Source: Caprimulgus europaeus
Taxonomy: Eukaryota; Chordata; Aves; Caprimulgiformes; Caprimulgidae
Direction: 5' to 3'
DNA length: 64,000 nt
Assembly (NCBI GenBank): GCA_907165065.1
Contig: OU015526.1
Location: 66,673,723 to 66,737,722 of the forward strand
The notes beneath the pieces are model-generated. The model made no database searches and had not been told where the DNA came from. It saw nothing but the letters and a program-made list of their open reading frames with translations. Below, in pieces: positions 41,701 through 52,284 of the stretch (position 1 is its first letter; each line of letters opens with the position of its first letter). Made by a program: the position numbers and the translations under genes.

Positions 41701-44700
41701 GTGTCACTGCCCAATTGCTCCACCTTGTCAAACTCGATGAAGCCACTGGCTCTGTAGTAGGGGAGAGTTTTGGTCTGACATGCCTGTGGGAGCATTCCAC
41801 AGGGAGCTCCTGGACTTCATTTGTGCTCTGCAGCTGCAAGAAGGAAAGGATCCAAAGAGGTACTGAGGATGGCAGCTGTAGCATCACTTTTTTCCCCCGT
41901 TTAAATTGACTAGACCTTTCTAAAAATCGAGTAATATTCATTCACTTTAAATATCAAATTTATACCTTTTTTTAAACTATATCTGACTAAGAACTAACCA
42001 GTCTGTAAGGAAAATAATATTATAGATGGCTACTTAGTGTTTGTATTTTCAATGTTAATATAGATGGAAGAACCTGTATGTAGCTTTAGTTGCTCATACA
42101 GTTTGTTCAGGAAACTTCATCACAATGTTTGACTGTTTTGTAATAATTGCAAAATTATTCATTGGTAATTGCATTTTTGCAATAATATGCAAAATTATTA
42201 TAGGAACACCATGAAGCCATCCTGTGTACTTGTACAATGTTGGAAGAGTCTCAATTCTAAGTGAAGACTGACCATTCATAAATTTACTTAAATAAACTTC
42301 AGAGGGAGCTCTCTAACTCTACACGTGGATTTAAATGTCTTATGTCCTCATAGTAATACTGTGATTTAACCCTAAAATAATTTCACATATAAAGCTTCTA
42401 ATTAGTGCATTTGTTTGCTTTCATTTATCCTATCTGCTCATTCAGAATGCAAGGATTCCTGTGCTTCAATGTGAAGTCAGTCAGTCACCACTTCAACTGA
42501 CTGTGGGGGGACAGTGGGTGTTGCAGGAATGATCATTTCAGATCCGTGTCTGTTTGAAATACGCTTGGGGAAGCAGGTCTTGACAAGCGTCCCTGCATCT
42601 TGCAAGACTGATGGCATCAGGTTAAATAAGAAAGAGTACATCTCATGGATATGGACTCTTTAATGTGAATAGCCTCCTTTGAAGAGAAACATAGCTAAGG
42701 ATTGTTATCTCAAGCATGATAGTAAATCCTGTTGATTTATGGGGGGCGAGGGGAAGGAAGAATGAACAAGTGTACAAGGTCCCAGTATCCCTCAATATAA
42801 GGCTGCTTTTGAGTCGAAGATGTTAGTCTTAAGGTTTTCCCATTGCTATTTAAATAGCCTCTTGGATACTTTTGTTTTCCTCTAATTTTTTAAAAAGTGA
42901 GGAGTCATTAAGCATCTGCATCTCTCTCAAGCATCTTCTGAATCTCCAGTTGTAGAATGCTTACTTATTTGAAGTGAAATGTAAAACTATACAAATAAAA
43001 CACTGTACAAATTAACTGGATCTTTGTTAGGTGTTTTGCAATATTCTTCCTTCTCTACTGTAGGATTTCTTAGCATTTCATTAGACATGCAGTGTTAGAC
43101 TACTGACCCTACCAGATCTAAAAAAGGTAGATAGCTCTGGGTTCATGCTAAAGTTCCTAAGAATCCTCAGCTATTCCTCCATATGTTGACAAGATTTCAG
43201 CCAGTGTGGAAATTGGATGGAAATTTATTAGGAACTGTGTAAAGGGCTTTTAGATACTTTAAAAACAAACAAACAAAAAACCCCATACCTCAAAAGTATA
43301 TGCTTAATATGGGAAGCTGCAGCAGATGTTCTGACTGTGTAGGTGTTCATCTATACAGCCAAACCAGACAGATTCTAGGGGCTGATTTATCTCCAGGCTT
43401 TGTTCTCTGCTGGATGCTCAGTGTACCCTGAATTTAGGGAAGACTCTTCAGTGACACTTTCTTCTCCAAAAGATACTTCTCGGCTTTTTTAAACTCGTAC
43501 GAGTATTTCTAAAGGGTTTTAGAATACAACAGAAGAAAGGATTTCAGTAGTGCAATCCTAAGACCTTAGCCTGAAACTGAGGTTTATGAACTGCTTCTAG
43601 GTCTTGAGTTTTTAAGGACTACAATGTTGCCATCCCAAACTCCTATAAAGGGGCTGAGTTTTAGAAATCCAAGTTGTACATATATGCACTCAGGTACACA
43701 CCCACATGTATTTATACACACACAGACAGCTGATCAGGACAAGTGGTGCCAGTAGAGAGCACTGCAGAAGGTAGAGGGGAAGTATTTCAACATCTGATTT
43801 TACCATAACAGGTACATACGTTTCATAGTATGAGATCTGCAGATCTACTCTATTCTTTTCTTAAGTACTTGGTTCCCTGTGAGCTGTGCAATGCAGCAAG
43901 TCTGCTGCCTGAAAGCACAGGTACATGCTTGCTCTCATTCCTTCATCCAGTTAGACTCTGTGGCCTGACAGTTTATGTCCTAACATCGTGTAATGCCATA
44001 TGATAGAGGTTTTTCTCTTTTCTCCTGAAGAGAAACATGACATATGGTGTTGGAACTACATTAATTTGGGGGGGGAGGAGGGCAAGGCAGGCAAATCCCT
44101 GTATGAAATTAAAAGGTAGTATGCAGATGAATGCAAGTATGCACACAGAACCCTTGGCTGTGCAGTGCCAGGGACTGGTGCTCTACTCACAGGCTCTTAA
44201 ACAGGGGTGGTTGGCACCTGGTGCATGGGCAGAAGAAAGGTTGTCACACAGCAAAAGCTTTATAAGTTATGGGGCAGGGTCCTGACACTTCCAAACCAGG
44301 GCATCTCATCTGCATAAGGTAGATTTTTAATTACTATTTTTAAAGGGAGCCCTTGCTGACTTTTACTGTTAGCAAAAGCATGTTAAGTAAAATTAACAAT
44401 AGTATGCTCAGCCTTGCAAAGTAGTGTTTGACTGACATTACTACTGTGGAATTGAGATAGTACTTCCAGGGTGGGAGACAGATTTCTACTTTGGTCATTG
44501 CTGCATCTTATACTGCTATTCACAAATAAAACAAATATATTAAAAGAAAAACAAAGCAAGTGTAGTTATGTACTTAGCAAAATAGTTATATTAAGTTAAT
44601 TCAATAAATTACTTATTTTTATGCTTGATTATTTTTTTCAGATTCATTCATCTTTTCTGATTTGAATACCTTCAAGAGTCTTTTCCCTCCAACTAGCTTC

Positions 44701-45574
44701 TCCAAGGTCAACCCAAGAAAACACTTACCTTGCTTCAAGATGTGATATACAAAAAGATGGACTAATGCTAGTAGCCAAGTATCCTCCTTTTTTAAAAACT
44801 GAAAACTTGAAACCAAGCTAGATGGAAAGGGCTGTTCCAAACTAGTGGAGGGCCCAGGCAGTAAGACTGGAGACTTAAACTGCAGTAAGCTGGAGCCATA
44901 CAACCTAGTGAATTCAGAGGCAACTGGGCAACAAATTCCAAGGTAAGCAAAAATATCAATCTATGGTCTACTTCTGTGTATTTTCACACACTTAACTGAT
45001 GTTTGTTAAGACTTCCTTATAATGCTCACTGTTCAGCATGAGAAGTAACCTTACCATCAGAAAAAAAAAAATTACAAGACATATTGTCTGTTTTTTAAAG
45101 TGCTCGTGCATCACTTGTGTAGCAAATATTCACAGAAACATCTTTCTGGTTGCAATTTTATGTGTATTTGTCTAACTGTGAAAAAGGATCTTGGTGTGGT
45201 TATTAAGTCTGGTTCTGTGGAAAATCTGTCTGCTGTCTTAGGCTGCAGGTCATAATTTCCCTGGTAATTGAAATCTTAACTCCAATCATGTTAAGAGGGT
45301 TACCACAGTGAACTGTCAGATTGGCTCAACCTACATCGTTACTGGAGGTCAATGTGTGCATCAGTGCTTGTGTATCCAAAAGCAGTTATCAGGGTGCGGT
45401 TTTATGAAAAAATTTTATTCAGAAGGGAACACTTGCAGGGAGTTCCTTAACTACACTTTTTTTTGTTTAAACAGTTTGCCAGTGTAACACTTAAACTAAA
45501 GAGTTTTTAATAGTTTTTAATGGAACAGGTGATTTTATTTTCCAGTGTAATGAACCTTCTAGCAACTATTTGCC

Positions 45575-45591
45575 TTTTTTTTTTTTTTTTT
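45575..45591. repeat. T17 homopolymer
   Basis: Seventeen consecutive T with no recognisable adjoining element. Confidence 0.85.
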
Positions 45592-46549
45592 GACTTACAC
45601 TTAGAACTTGAGGACCTAGCTGTGTATGTTGTGCTGCACCAAGGTTTGGACTGTTTCCTAGCTATGAATACCTTATGCTGTTATGCAGATATAGAGCAGA
45701 AATGTTCTTGACCCTAATTTGGGATCAGGAGTATTGATAAAAGGTATATAGAACATAGAGGAAAAATGGGCAACTTATTTTTTTAATTTTAGTTGTAGTT
45801 ATGCTACTGTAACACAGCTAATATGGTGATAATCTCTAGAATATTTCACTGATATCAAGCATCCATGTTTTATTGACTGTCTGATCTCTACCATTAGTCT
45901 TAATCTTGTTTTAATATTGGAATACAGTGGGGGGTTTTTAACTGGAATATGACTGTAGGAAGGAAGCTACTCAGCTATGTTTGAAGTACAATGAAGCTAC
46001 TAGAGCAAATAAAGCTTTGTTTTTGTTTAACAGTTCTTTGAACCTAATTTTAAGTACCTTGTATATCTACCATTGATCCAAAGCCCATCAAAGTCAACTG
46101 AAATGGGATTGCAGGAGTTAGAGGGCTTTGAATCAGGTCCCAAGAGCTGGAAAAAATTATAAACAGTAAAAAAGCTTTAAGCAACTTGTCCCTTTAATGA
46201 AATAGTAGCCTAAATGTCCAAAATATTTAAAAGGGCACTAGTACTTCCCACAGAAACCCTGGGGTTTTTTAAAACCCGGTAGCGTTTTTATCGGCTGTCC
46301 TCAGCCAAGAGCCTGAGTAAGGACTGAGCACCTGCAAGTGAAACTGGATAGGAATGGTGCCAAGGAAAGTGGAAACTGCCGAGGCTGCTTTCATTTCTGT
46401 CGCTGTGAGAAACGGCTTAGCAGTGAGCAAACACCCTGAAGGCAGCGTGGTTTTGCTGATCTCCCCCTTTCCCCACAACAGCATGAGCTGTCTGCCAGGT
46501 TTAGGGGTGAAGGGGAGGAAGCTGCTTCTCTCTGTACAAAAAGATGAAA

Positions 46550-47960
46550 TAGGTAGAGCCGCTGCTAGAGCAGGGGGGGATGATCCTCTCCACGCTCACT
46601 TCGCTTCCCCCTCGAGAATAAACTTGTATTTCGGGTTGTCAGCGGGACGGTTGCTGGCGGGCAGGCACTTGCAGTGGCCCCTGCGGGCTCCTCTGCCCCG
46701 GCAGCCGGACGAGCCCCGTCCCGGCCGCCTTCGGTACCTGCTCCCCTCTGCTTCTGCTTCCGTCTCCCTAGCTCCGCTTCGCTCCTCCGGACCTGTCTGC
46801 CCCCGCTCTCCTGCCTCATCTACCTCCTTATTTTCCGCCCTTAATCTCGCCGCGTCCTCTCGCTGTCGCACCGCCCGAGGGAGCGAGGCTGCGGTTGTGC
46901 CAGAGCCAGGAAAAAGGGTCTGGGGGCAGGGGCAGCTTGCTGCTCCCCTCGCACCGCTCCGGCCCGGCAGCCCACCCCAAAACACGCGGGTCGCTCGGAC
47001 TTTTCGCCTCCTCAGCCCGCACCTTGCAGCCGCGCCTAGCACCCGAGCAGCCCACCGCCCCGGCGGTGGCGGCCCCGCTACAGCGCTGGGGGAAGGCTCT
47101 TTTCCCCGCCAATCTCGGGGCGATGCCCCCGCCACGGCCCTTCAGTAGCCCCGGCGGACGCTCAGAGCGTCGGGCGCCCCGCAGCAGCCGGGCTATGGCC
47201 GGGCGGCCCGGGGGGGTTCCGGCCGCAGCGGCTCTGCTGCTGCTCGGACTCCTGAGTGCGCGGGGGCTGGCGGAGCCCCCGGAGGAGCCCGATGCCGCTG
47301 CCATCCTGCTCTCCAAGCGGGAGCTGCGCGTCCCCCTCGGCCGCTCCGTCTCGCTGGACCCGGCGGCGGAGCTGGTGCTGCGGGTGCGGCCGGGGGACAG
47401 GTGTGTCGTGGCGGTGCTGGGGAGCGGGCCGGGCCCGCAGCCCGCCGGCGTCCTGGATCCCCCGCGCTTCCCCCGTGCCTTCGCCCGCGGGCAGGTCACC
47501 TACACCCACTTCGGGGCCCGCAGCCCCAGCCGGTACCGCCTGCGCCTCCAGCTTCGCTACGACTCGCCCCGCCGGACCCTCGTCGTGCCTTTCACGCTGG
47601 AGGTGGAGGTGCTCTTCCAGCAGCTGCGCCTGCTCAGCTGCAACCTGCCCCTGCATGTGGAGAAGCTGCGGGGGCTCAGTTCCCGCCTGGACCGCGAGGT
47701 GCTGGGCTTCCCCGAGGGCGAGCCCGGCCGGCGCTGCCGCCTCACCCTGCTTCCTGCCGAGGCCGCCGGCGCCGGCCCTCTGCCCGCCTACGGGCGGCTG
47801 CTGGATGCCGAGGGGCGGCACCTGCCCGCCGGCTACAGCGCGGACTGCTCCGCCGTGCTGCAAGCGGGGATCCGCTACCAGCACACGGCCGCCACCGCCT
47901 CCCCTGGCCGGGATCGCATCCTGGCACGGGTGTCCGTGCTGCCTGCCGCCGGCCCGGAGC
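46550..47960. promoter_or_regulatory. CpG island over the promoter and start of exon 1
   Basis: Base composition changes sharply from AT-rich to very GC-rich with dense CpG at about 46,550 and falls back to ordinary composition soon after 47,960, inside the coding exon. It is placed as expected for a CpG-island promoter of the FREM gene that starts at 47,195. I see no convincing TATA box, and the transcription start cannot be placed from sequence. Long open frames on both strands here (for example 46,354-47,148 plus and 47,162-48,262 minus) result from stop-codon scarcity in GC-rich DNA and are not genes. That CpG remains dense suggests the region was unmethylated in the germ line until recently. 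Confidence 0.8.
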
Positions 47961-48838
47961 AGTGGGAGTACTTCCAGGTGCTGGTGCAGATCCACCAAGG
48001 GGCCAACAACACGCTGCCCAAGCCCAGCTTCCTGGCGCTGCTTATGGTGGAGGTGGACCAGTTTGCACTCACAGCCCTCACCCTGGATGTACTGGCTGCT
48101 GAGGACCTGGAGGTCCCCCCGGACTTCCTGATCTTCAACCTGACCTCTATCTGGCCCAGTGACCCACGGCAGCAAGGCTTCCTGCTCAGCACTGATGACC
48201 CCAGCTGCCCCCTCATTGCCTTCTCGCAGCAGGAGGTGAGGGAGCTGAGGATTGCCTACCAACCCCCTACCTCAGACTCAGACCGGGAACAGCTTTTCCA
48301 GGTGGAAATGGAGGTGCTGGACCCTGACGGCGCTTCCTCAGAGCCTTTTGCCTTCATGATCCTGGTGAAGCCCATGAACACATTAGCCCCTGTGGCCACT
48401 TTCAGTCATGTGGCTGGCCCACAGCTGATGCTCTTTGAGGGCCAGTCACGACCCCTGTCTGGCAACTTGGAGATCAGTGATGAGGACAATCTGAAAGAGG
48501 TGAAGGTCTGGGTCACATGGGGCCTGCGATACGGGAAGCTCAAGGTATTGGATGTACCACCCAGCCGCAAGTACTTCACTGCTGCAGAGCTGGCAGCAGG
48601 GCAGGTGATTTACCAGCACGATGGCAGTGAGCACAGCTACAGTGATGACGTTGTTTTCCGCATGGCAGATGGGCAGCACCAGGTTGAATTTCTGTACCCC
48701 ATCACCATTGCTCCTGATGATGATCAGCCACCGCTGCTGAACGCAAACACAGGGCTGGTGCTCAGTGAGCACCAGACTGTCCAAATCTCACCTTTTGTCC
48801 TCAGTGCCACAGATATTGACTCTGATGATACCTCTATC

Positions 48839-48841
48839 TGA
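48839..48841 (+). other. In-frame stop codon TGA in CSPG repeat 3
   Basis: The reading SATDIDSDDTSI is cut by TGA and resumes in the same frame as FVLVGDP, then GELLLRQ, where FREM homologues continue without a break. A CGA arginine codon changed by C-to-T at CpG would give exactly this stop. That ancestral codon is inferred, not observed. It lies 549 codons after the start and removes all but about two and a half repeats if translated as written. Confidence 0.85.
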
Positions 48842-50610
48842 TTTGTCCTGGTTGGGGACCCTGCAGTGTCCCTACTACACTCCCACTGCTTTGGTGAGCT
48901 GCTGTTGCGTCAGGCAGCGCAACCAGCATCTTACGAGAGTCAAGAAAGCAGAGCAGGTTTAGAGAGCGACTCCTCTTCCTGCCCCTGGCAATTTGTGGAG
49001 GATGAACACGTGTACGAGAGGGTGGTGAACGAGTGGCTGCGGCAGGACATCCTTGATGGGAGGCTGTTCTTCAGGCACACAGGAGCTCACAGCACCAGCC
49101 CAGTGATGGGTCGCATTGTGTTCCAGCTGCAGGATGACAATGACCCCCCTAACCGGTCAGGGGAGCATGTGCTCACTGTCAAAGTCCAACCGGTAGACAA
49201 CCTGCCACCTGCACTGTACCCAGGTACTAGCCTGCAGATGACAGTGCAGGAATACCAGCTGACTGTCTTTAAGAAGCACTATTTACGGTACACTGACCTG
49301 GATACAGATGACAGGGAGCTGAAGTACACTTTATTGACACCCCCAACTGACATGGATGAGAACCACTCTGTGGTCACTGGAGAGATTGTGTTGGCTGACA
49401 GTCCTGAGACGTCCATTACATATTTCACCCAAGCCCAGGTCAACCACCACAAGGTGGCCTATCGACCCCCGGATCAGGAGCTGGGGATCGCACCCCAGGT
49501 GGTTCAGTTCACGTTCCTTGTAGCGGACTCAGCTGGCAATTCTCTACAAGGTACCTTCACTCTGTTCCTGCAGCCAGTGGACAACCAGCCACCTCAGATC
49601 ACCAACACAGGCTTCACTGTGCTTGAGGGAAACAGCTTCTTTCTCACCAGCAATCAACTGGATGCCACAGATGAGGACACATCTACAGACCAGATTGTCT
49701 TCACTGTAACTCAAGCTCCAGAGCACAGCCTTCTACGTTATCAGGAGGAGGGTCTAATGGTGCAAGGGGAGTCTTTCCTGCTAGATGATATTGCTGGTGG
49801 GCGCATCTCCTACAAGCACAATGGCGATGAGTTTGCCAGTGATTCTTATCGGTTGGAAGTGAGCGATGGAGTCCATCGTGTGCCAATCACAGTCAAGGTT
49901 GCTGTGCAGCCTGTGGATGATGCAAACCCAAGTATTGCTCTCCCTGGTGGTCACAGGCAGGCGGGAGCAGCCATTGATGTCTTGGAAAATGGTGCTACTG
50001 AAGTTACTACATCACTTATCCAGGGTACAGATGAGGATATAGGTGACTTGGTGCTGACCTTCATTGTGCAGGATCCACCCAAGCTGGGTGACATCTTTGT
50101 GGATGGAGTGCAGTCAGAAAAATTTACCCAGGATGACCTCATCAACAGAGCAGTAGCCTATGTTCACACCAGTGGAGAGATTGGCCTGAAGAAGAGGTAT
50201 GATTCCTTCAATCTCACCATTTCTGACCTCTCCAGTGAATGGGTGGTGGGAGGCAGCGCAGTACAAAGGGTGCATGTGGCTGTAACTGTATTGCCTGTGG
50301 ATAGCATTGCACCTGAAGTGATGGTTGCAGCAGAGCCGCTCAGTGTCCTCGAGGGAGGAAAGGGTACTCTGGCTCTGGATCAGCTGAATGTGGAGGATGT
50401 AGATACTCCCAGAGATGATGTCTTGTGTGTTGTCACAGTTCAGTCCACTTCAGGATATTTGGAGAATGTCTCTCCAGCGCCAGGGTCTGAGAAGTCTAGA
50501 GCTGGTACTGCCATTAGTGCTTTCTCCATCAAAGATGTTCGTCTGGGCCATGTCAACTATGTGCAGAGCATTCACAAAGGGGTGGAGCCCGTGAAAGATG
50601 AATTAACTTT

Positions 50611-50615
50611 CCGTG
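50611..50615 (+). other. Frameshift (about 1-bp deletion) in CSPG repeat 7
   Basis: The upstream frame reads KDELTFR and then becomes nonsense. One base out of phase, the following bases read CSDGVNF and later [13 protein letters not shown], the expected continuation of the repeat and linker. A single missing base between the TTC codon ending at 50,611 and TGT at 50,614 explains it. The site is not a long homopolymer, which makes a typical long-read indel error less likely. Confidence 0.85.
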
Positions 50616-50946
50616 TTCTGATGGTGTTAACTTCTCACCTCACCAGCTCTTCCCCATTGTCATCATCCCCACCAATGATGAAAAGCCAGAACTGTTTGTG
50701 TGTGAATTCCTGGTGCTTGAGGGGATGAGCCTGGTGATGGACAACCCCATCCTCAATGGAGCCGATGCAGATCTGCCTCCAGATGAACTGTGTTTTGTTA
50801 TTGCTGTCCCTCCTAAGCATGGGCAGATTGTGCAGCAGCTGTCTGCAGGCACTGTGCCTGTTCACAGCTTCACCCTGGAGGAGATCCAGGAGGCTTCCAG
50901 CATTGTGTATGAACATGATGACTCGGAGACGAAAGAAGATAGCTTC

Positions 50947-50949
50947 TAA
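50947..50949 (+). other. In-frame stop codon TAA in CSPG repeat 8
   Basis: The reading [13 protein letters not shown] is followed by TAA and resumes in the same frame as [16 protein letters not shown] homologues have one ordinary residue here. A single substitution (for example AAA to TAA) would suffice. The stop is independent of the frameshift 330 bases upstream. Confidence 0.87.
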
Positions 50950-51819
50950 ATTCAGCTGACTGATGGGTACCACACATTGGAGCAGAACGTGCCAATTATG
51001 GTGATCCTGGTAGATGGTGAGACCCCCAGGATGGCAATCAACAATGGTCTGGAAGTAGAGAATGGCAAGCCAAAGGTCATCTCTAGTCAAGACCTTAAAG
51101 CAACAGACGTTGACTCAGAGGACAAGAGCCTTGTTTATGTCGTCCGTTTGGTGCCTGTGCAGGGTTTCTTACAGCATCTGAGCAGACAAGAGGAAGTGCT
51201 GTGCAGCATCACACAAGGCACAAACTTCACACAGGGTGATTTAGGCCAGGGTTTTATCCGCTATGTTCATAGTGGCCTGCATGGAGCGCGTGATCTGATT
51301 AAATTTGATGTTAGCGATGGTATTAATGCCCTGATAGACAGGTACTTCTACATTGCCATTGGTAGCATTGATATGGTCTTCCCTGAGGTGATCAACAAGG
51401 GTGTAACTCTGAGAGAAGGTGGAAAGGTGACGCTCACAACTGATCTGCTCAGCACAAGCGACGTTAACAGTCCTGATGAAAACTTGCGTTTCAGTGTCAC
51501 CCGGTCCCCAACACGGGGCAATCTAGAGAATTCGGACAGTCCTGGAGTACCTGTTCTTTCCTTTACTCAACTCCAACTTGCTGGCAACAAGATTTACTAC
51601 GTTCATACTGCAAAGGATGAGGTGAAGATGGACAGTTTTGAGTTTGAAGTGACAGATGGGTATAACCCAGTCTTCCGTACCTTTAGGGTTTCCATCACAG
51701 ACGTGGACAATAAAAAGCCAATTCTAACTATTGGTGACCTGGTTGTTGAGGAAGGGGAGACCAGGCTGATCACCCCTTTTGAGCTGACCATAGAAGATGG
51801 GGATACACCTGACCATTTA

Positions 51820-51826
51820 CTCCACG
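51820..51826 (+). other. Frameshift (probably 5-bp deletion) in CSPG repeat 11
   Basis: The frame reads [10 protein letters not shown] and then loses homology. The next homologous block, [10 protein letters not shown], begins at 51,824 in another frame. Comparison with the family pattern (two residues expected between LL and T) suggests five bases were lost. A two-base loss or one-base gain would restore the same frame. The downstream block [13 protein letters not shown] is well conserved. Confidence 0.8.
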
Positions 51827-52027
51827 GTCACTCAGGTTCCAGTGCATGGCCAGATCCTGTACAACAACAGCTACCCAGTCACCAGCTTCACCAAACAAGA
51901 CCTGAATGAGAATCTTATCAGCTACAGACATGATGGTACAGAAACCAGCCAGGATAATTCCTCCTTCTCTGTGACTGATGGGACCCACACAAACTTTTAT
52001 GTTTCCCCTGACACTAGCAAGGAGACA

Positions 52028-52034
52028 TCAAGCC
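52028..52034 (+). other. Frameshift at the CSPG repeat 11-12 linker
   Basis: The frame reads [13 protein letters not shown] and KET, then becomes nonsense. Homology resumes one frame over as [16 protein letters not shown] and [19 protein letters not shown] net gain of one base, or loss of two, between about 52,028 and 52,034 explains it. The restored frame runs to the splice donor with the phase expected from exon 2. Confidence 0.8.
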
Positions 52035-52284
52035 CAGATGATGAGGATTCAGATCAGTTCACTGGACAACAGAGTGCCACAGTTAGTGGTGAACAAGGGT
52101 GCCCCTACTCTGAGAAGACTTCCTGCTGGGCACCTAGGCTTCCTGATCACTAGTAAGGCACTGAAGGCAGAGGATCGGGACAGCCCACACAAGCTGTTGA
52201 AATACAAAATAACAGATGGGCCGGAGCACGGCTTCATCGTTAACGCTGGCCTTGGCCACGAGAGCGTTAGAACATTTATGCAAG

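Larger units (their letters stand above)
35566..46549. other. Intergenic DNA upstream of the FREM gene
   Basis: About 11 kb of mostly AT-rich DNA without a gene I can support. Open frames such as 39,895-40,281 (minus, 128 codons) and 41,568-41,909 (plus, 113 codons) have overlapping competitors on the other strand and no recognised domain. Small features are a 20-bp hairpin at 38,775-38,794, A/C tracts at 39,934-39,957 and 43,259-43,284, a CA-rich patch near 43,690-43,730 and a T17 run at 45,575-45,591. Distal regulatory elements of the downstream gene may lie here, but nothing in the sequence alone identifies them. Confidence 0.5.
47195..52284 (+). pseudogene. FREM3: FREM3-like (or FREM2) giant first exon, disrupted
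   Basis: FREM proteins are secreted or membrane-bound basement-membrane proteins that, with FRAS1, hold epidermis to dermis through arrays of CSPG (NG2) repeats. The chosen ATG (MAGRPGG) is followed by a hydrophobic Ala/Leu stretch, giving a signal peptide likely cut after residue 26 (ARGLA). An upstream in-frame ATG at 47,123 is possible but would bury the signal. The FREM N-terminal region follows (RVPLGRSVSLDP, THFGARSPSRYRLRLQLRY). CSPG repeats start near codon 276, with boundaries marked by PVDN, DNQPP and VDNKKP linkers; eleven full repeats and most of a twelfth lie in this one exon. Homology continues across two in-frame stops (48,839; 50,947) and three frameshifts (about 50,613; 51,823; 52,030), so the exon as written cannot yield the full protein. 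The longest unbroken product is 548 residues. The exon ends CAAG before a GT donor, phase 1. Family certain; FREM3 preferred over FREM2 because resemblance to recalled FREM2 is only moderate, especially near the exon end. Confidence 0.8.

Noticed and set aside
46354..47148. 264-codon plus-strand open frame upstream of the FREM start
   Set aside because: It lies in the CpG island where stop codons are rare, shows only Ala/Pro/Arg-rich low-complexity translation in the GC-rich part, overlaps the true coding start in another frame, and has no recognised domain.
47123..47194. Alternative upstream in-frame ATG for the FREM gene
   Set aside because: It adds 24 Pro/Arg/Ser-rich residues ahead of the hydrophobic signal sequence. 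The ATG at 47,195 gives a conventional signal peptide.
47162..48262. 366-codon minus-strand open frame antisense to exon 1
   Set aside because: It is a shadow of the GC-rich coding sequence on the other strand. The plus strand has clear FREM homology here.
47195..52284. Reading the stops and frameshifts as introns or programmed recoding
   Set aside because: No GT...AG pair removes each lesion without deleting conserved repeat sequence, the lesions are mixed stops and indels, and this exon is uninterrupted in FREM homologues. Decay is the simpler explanation.
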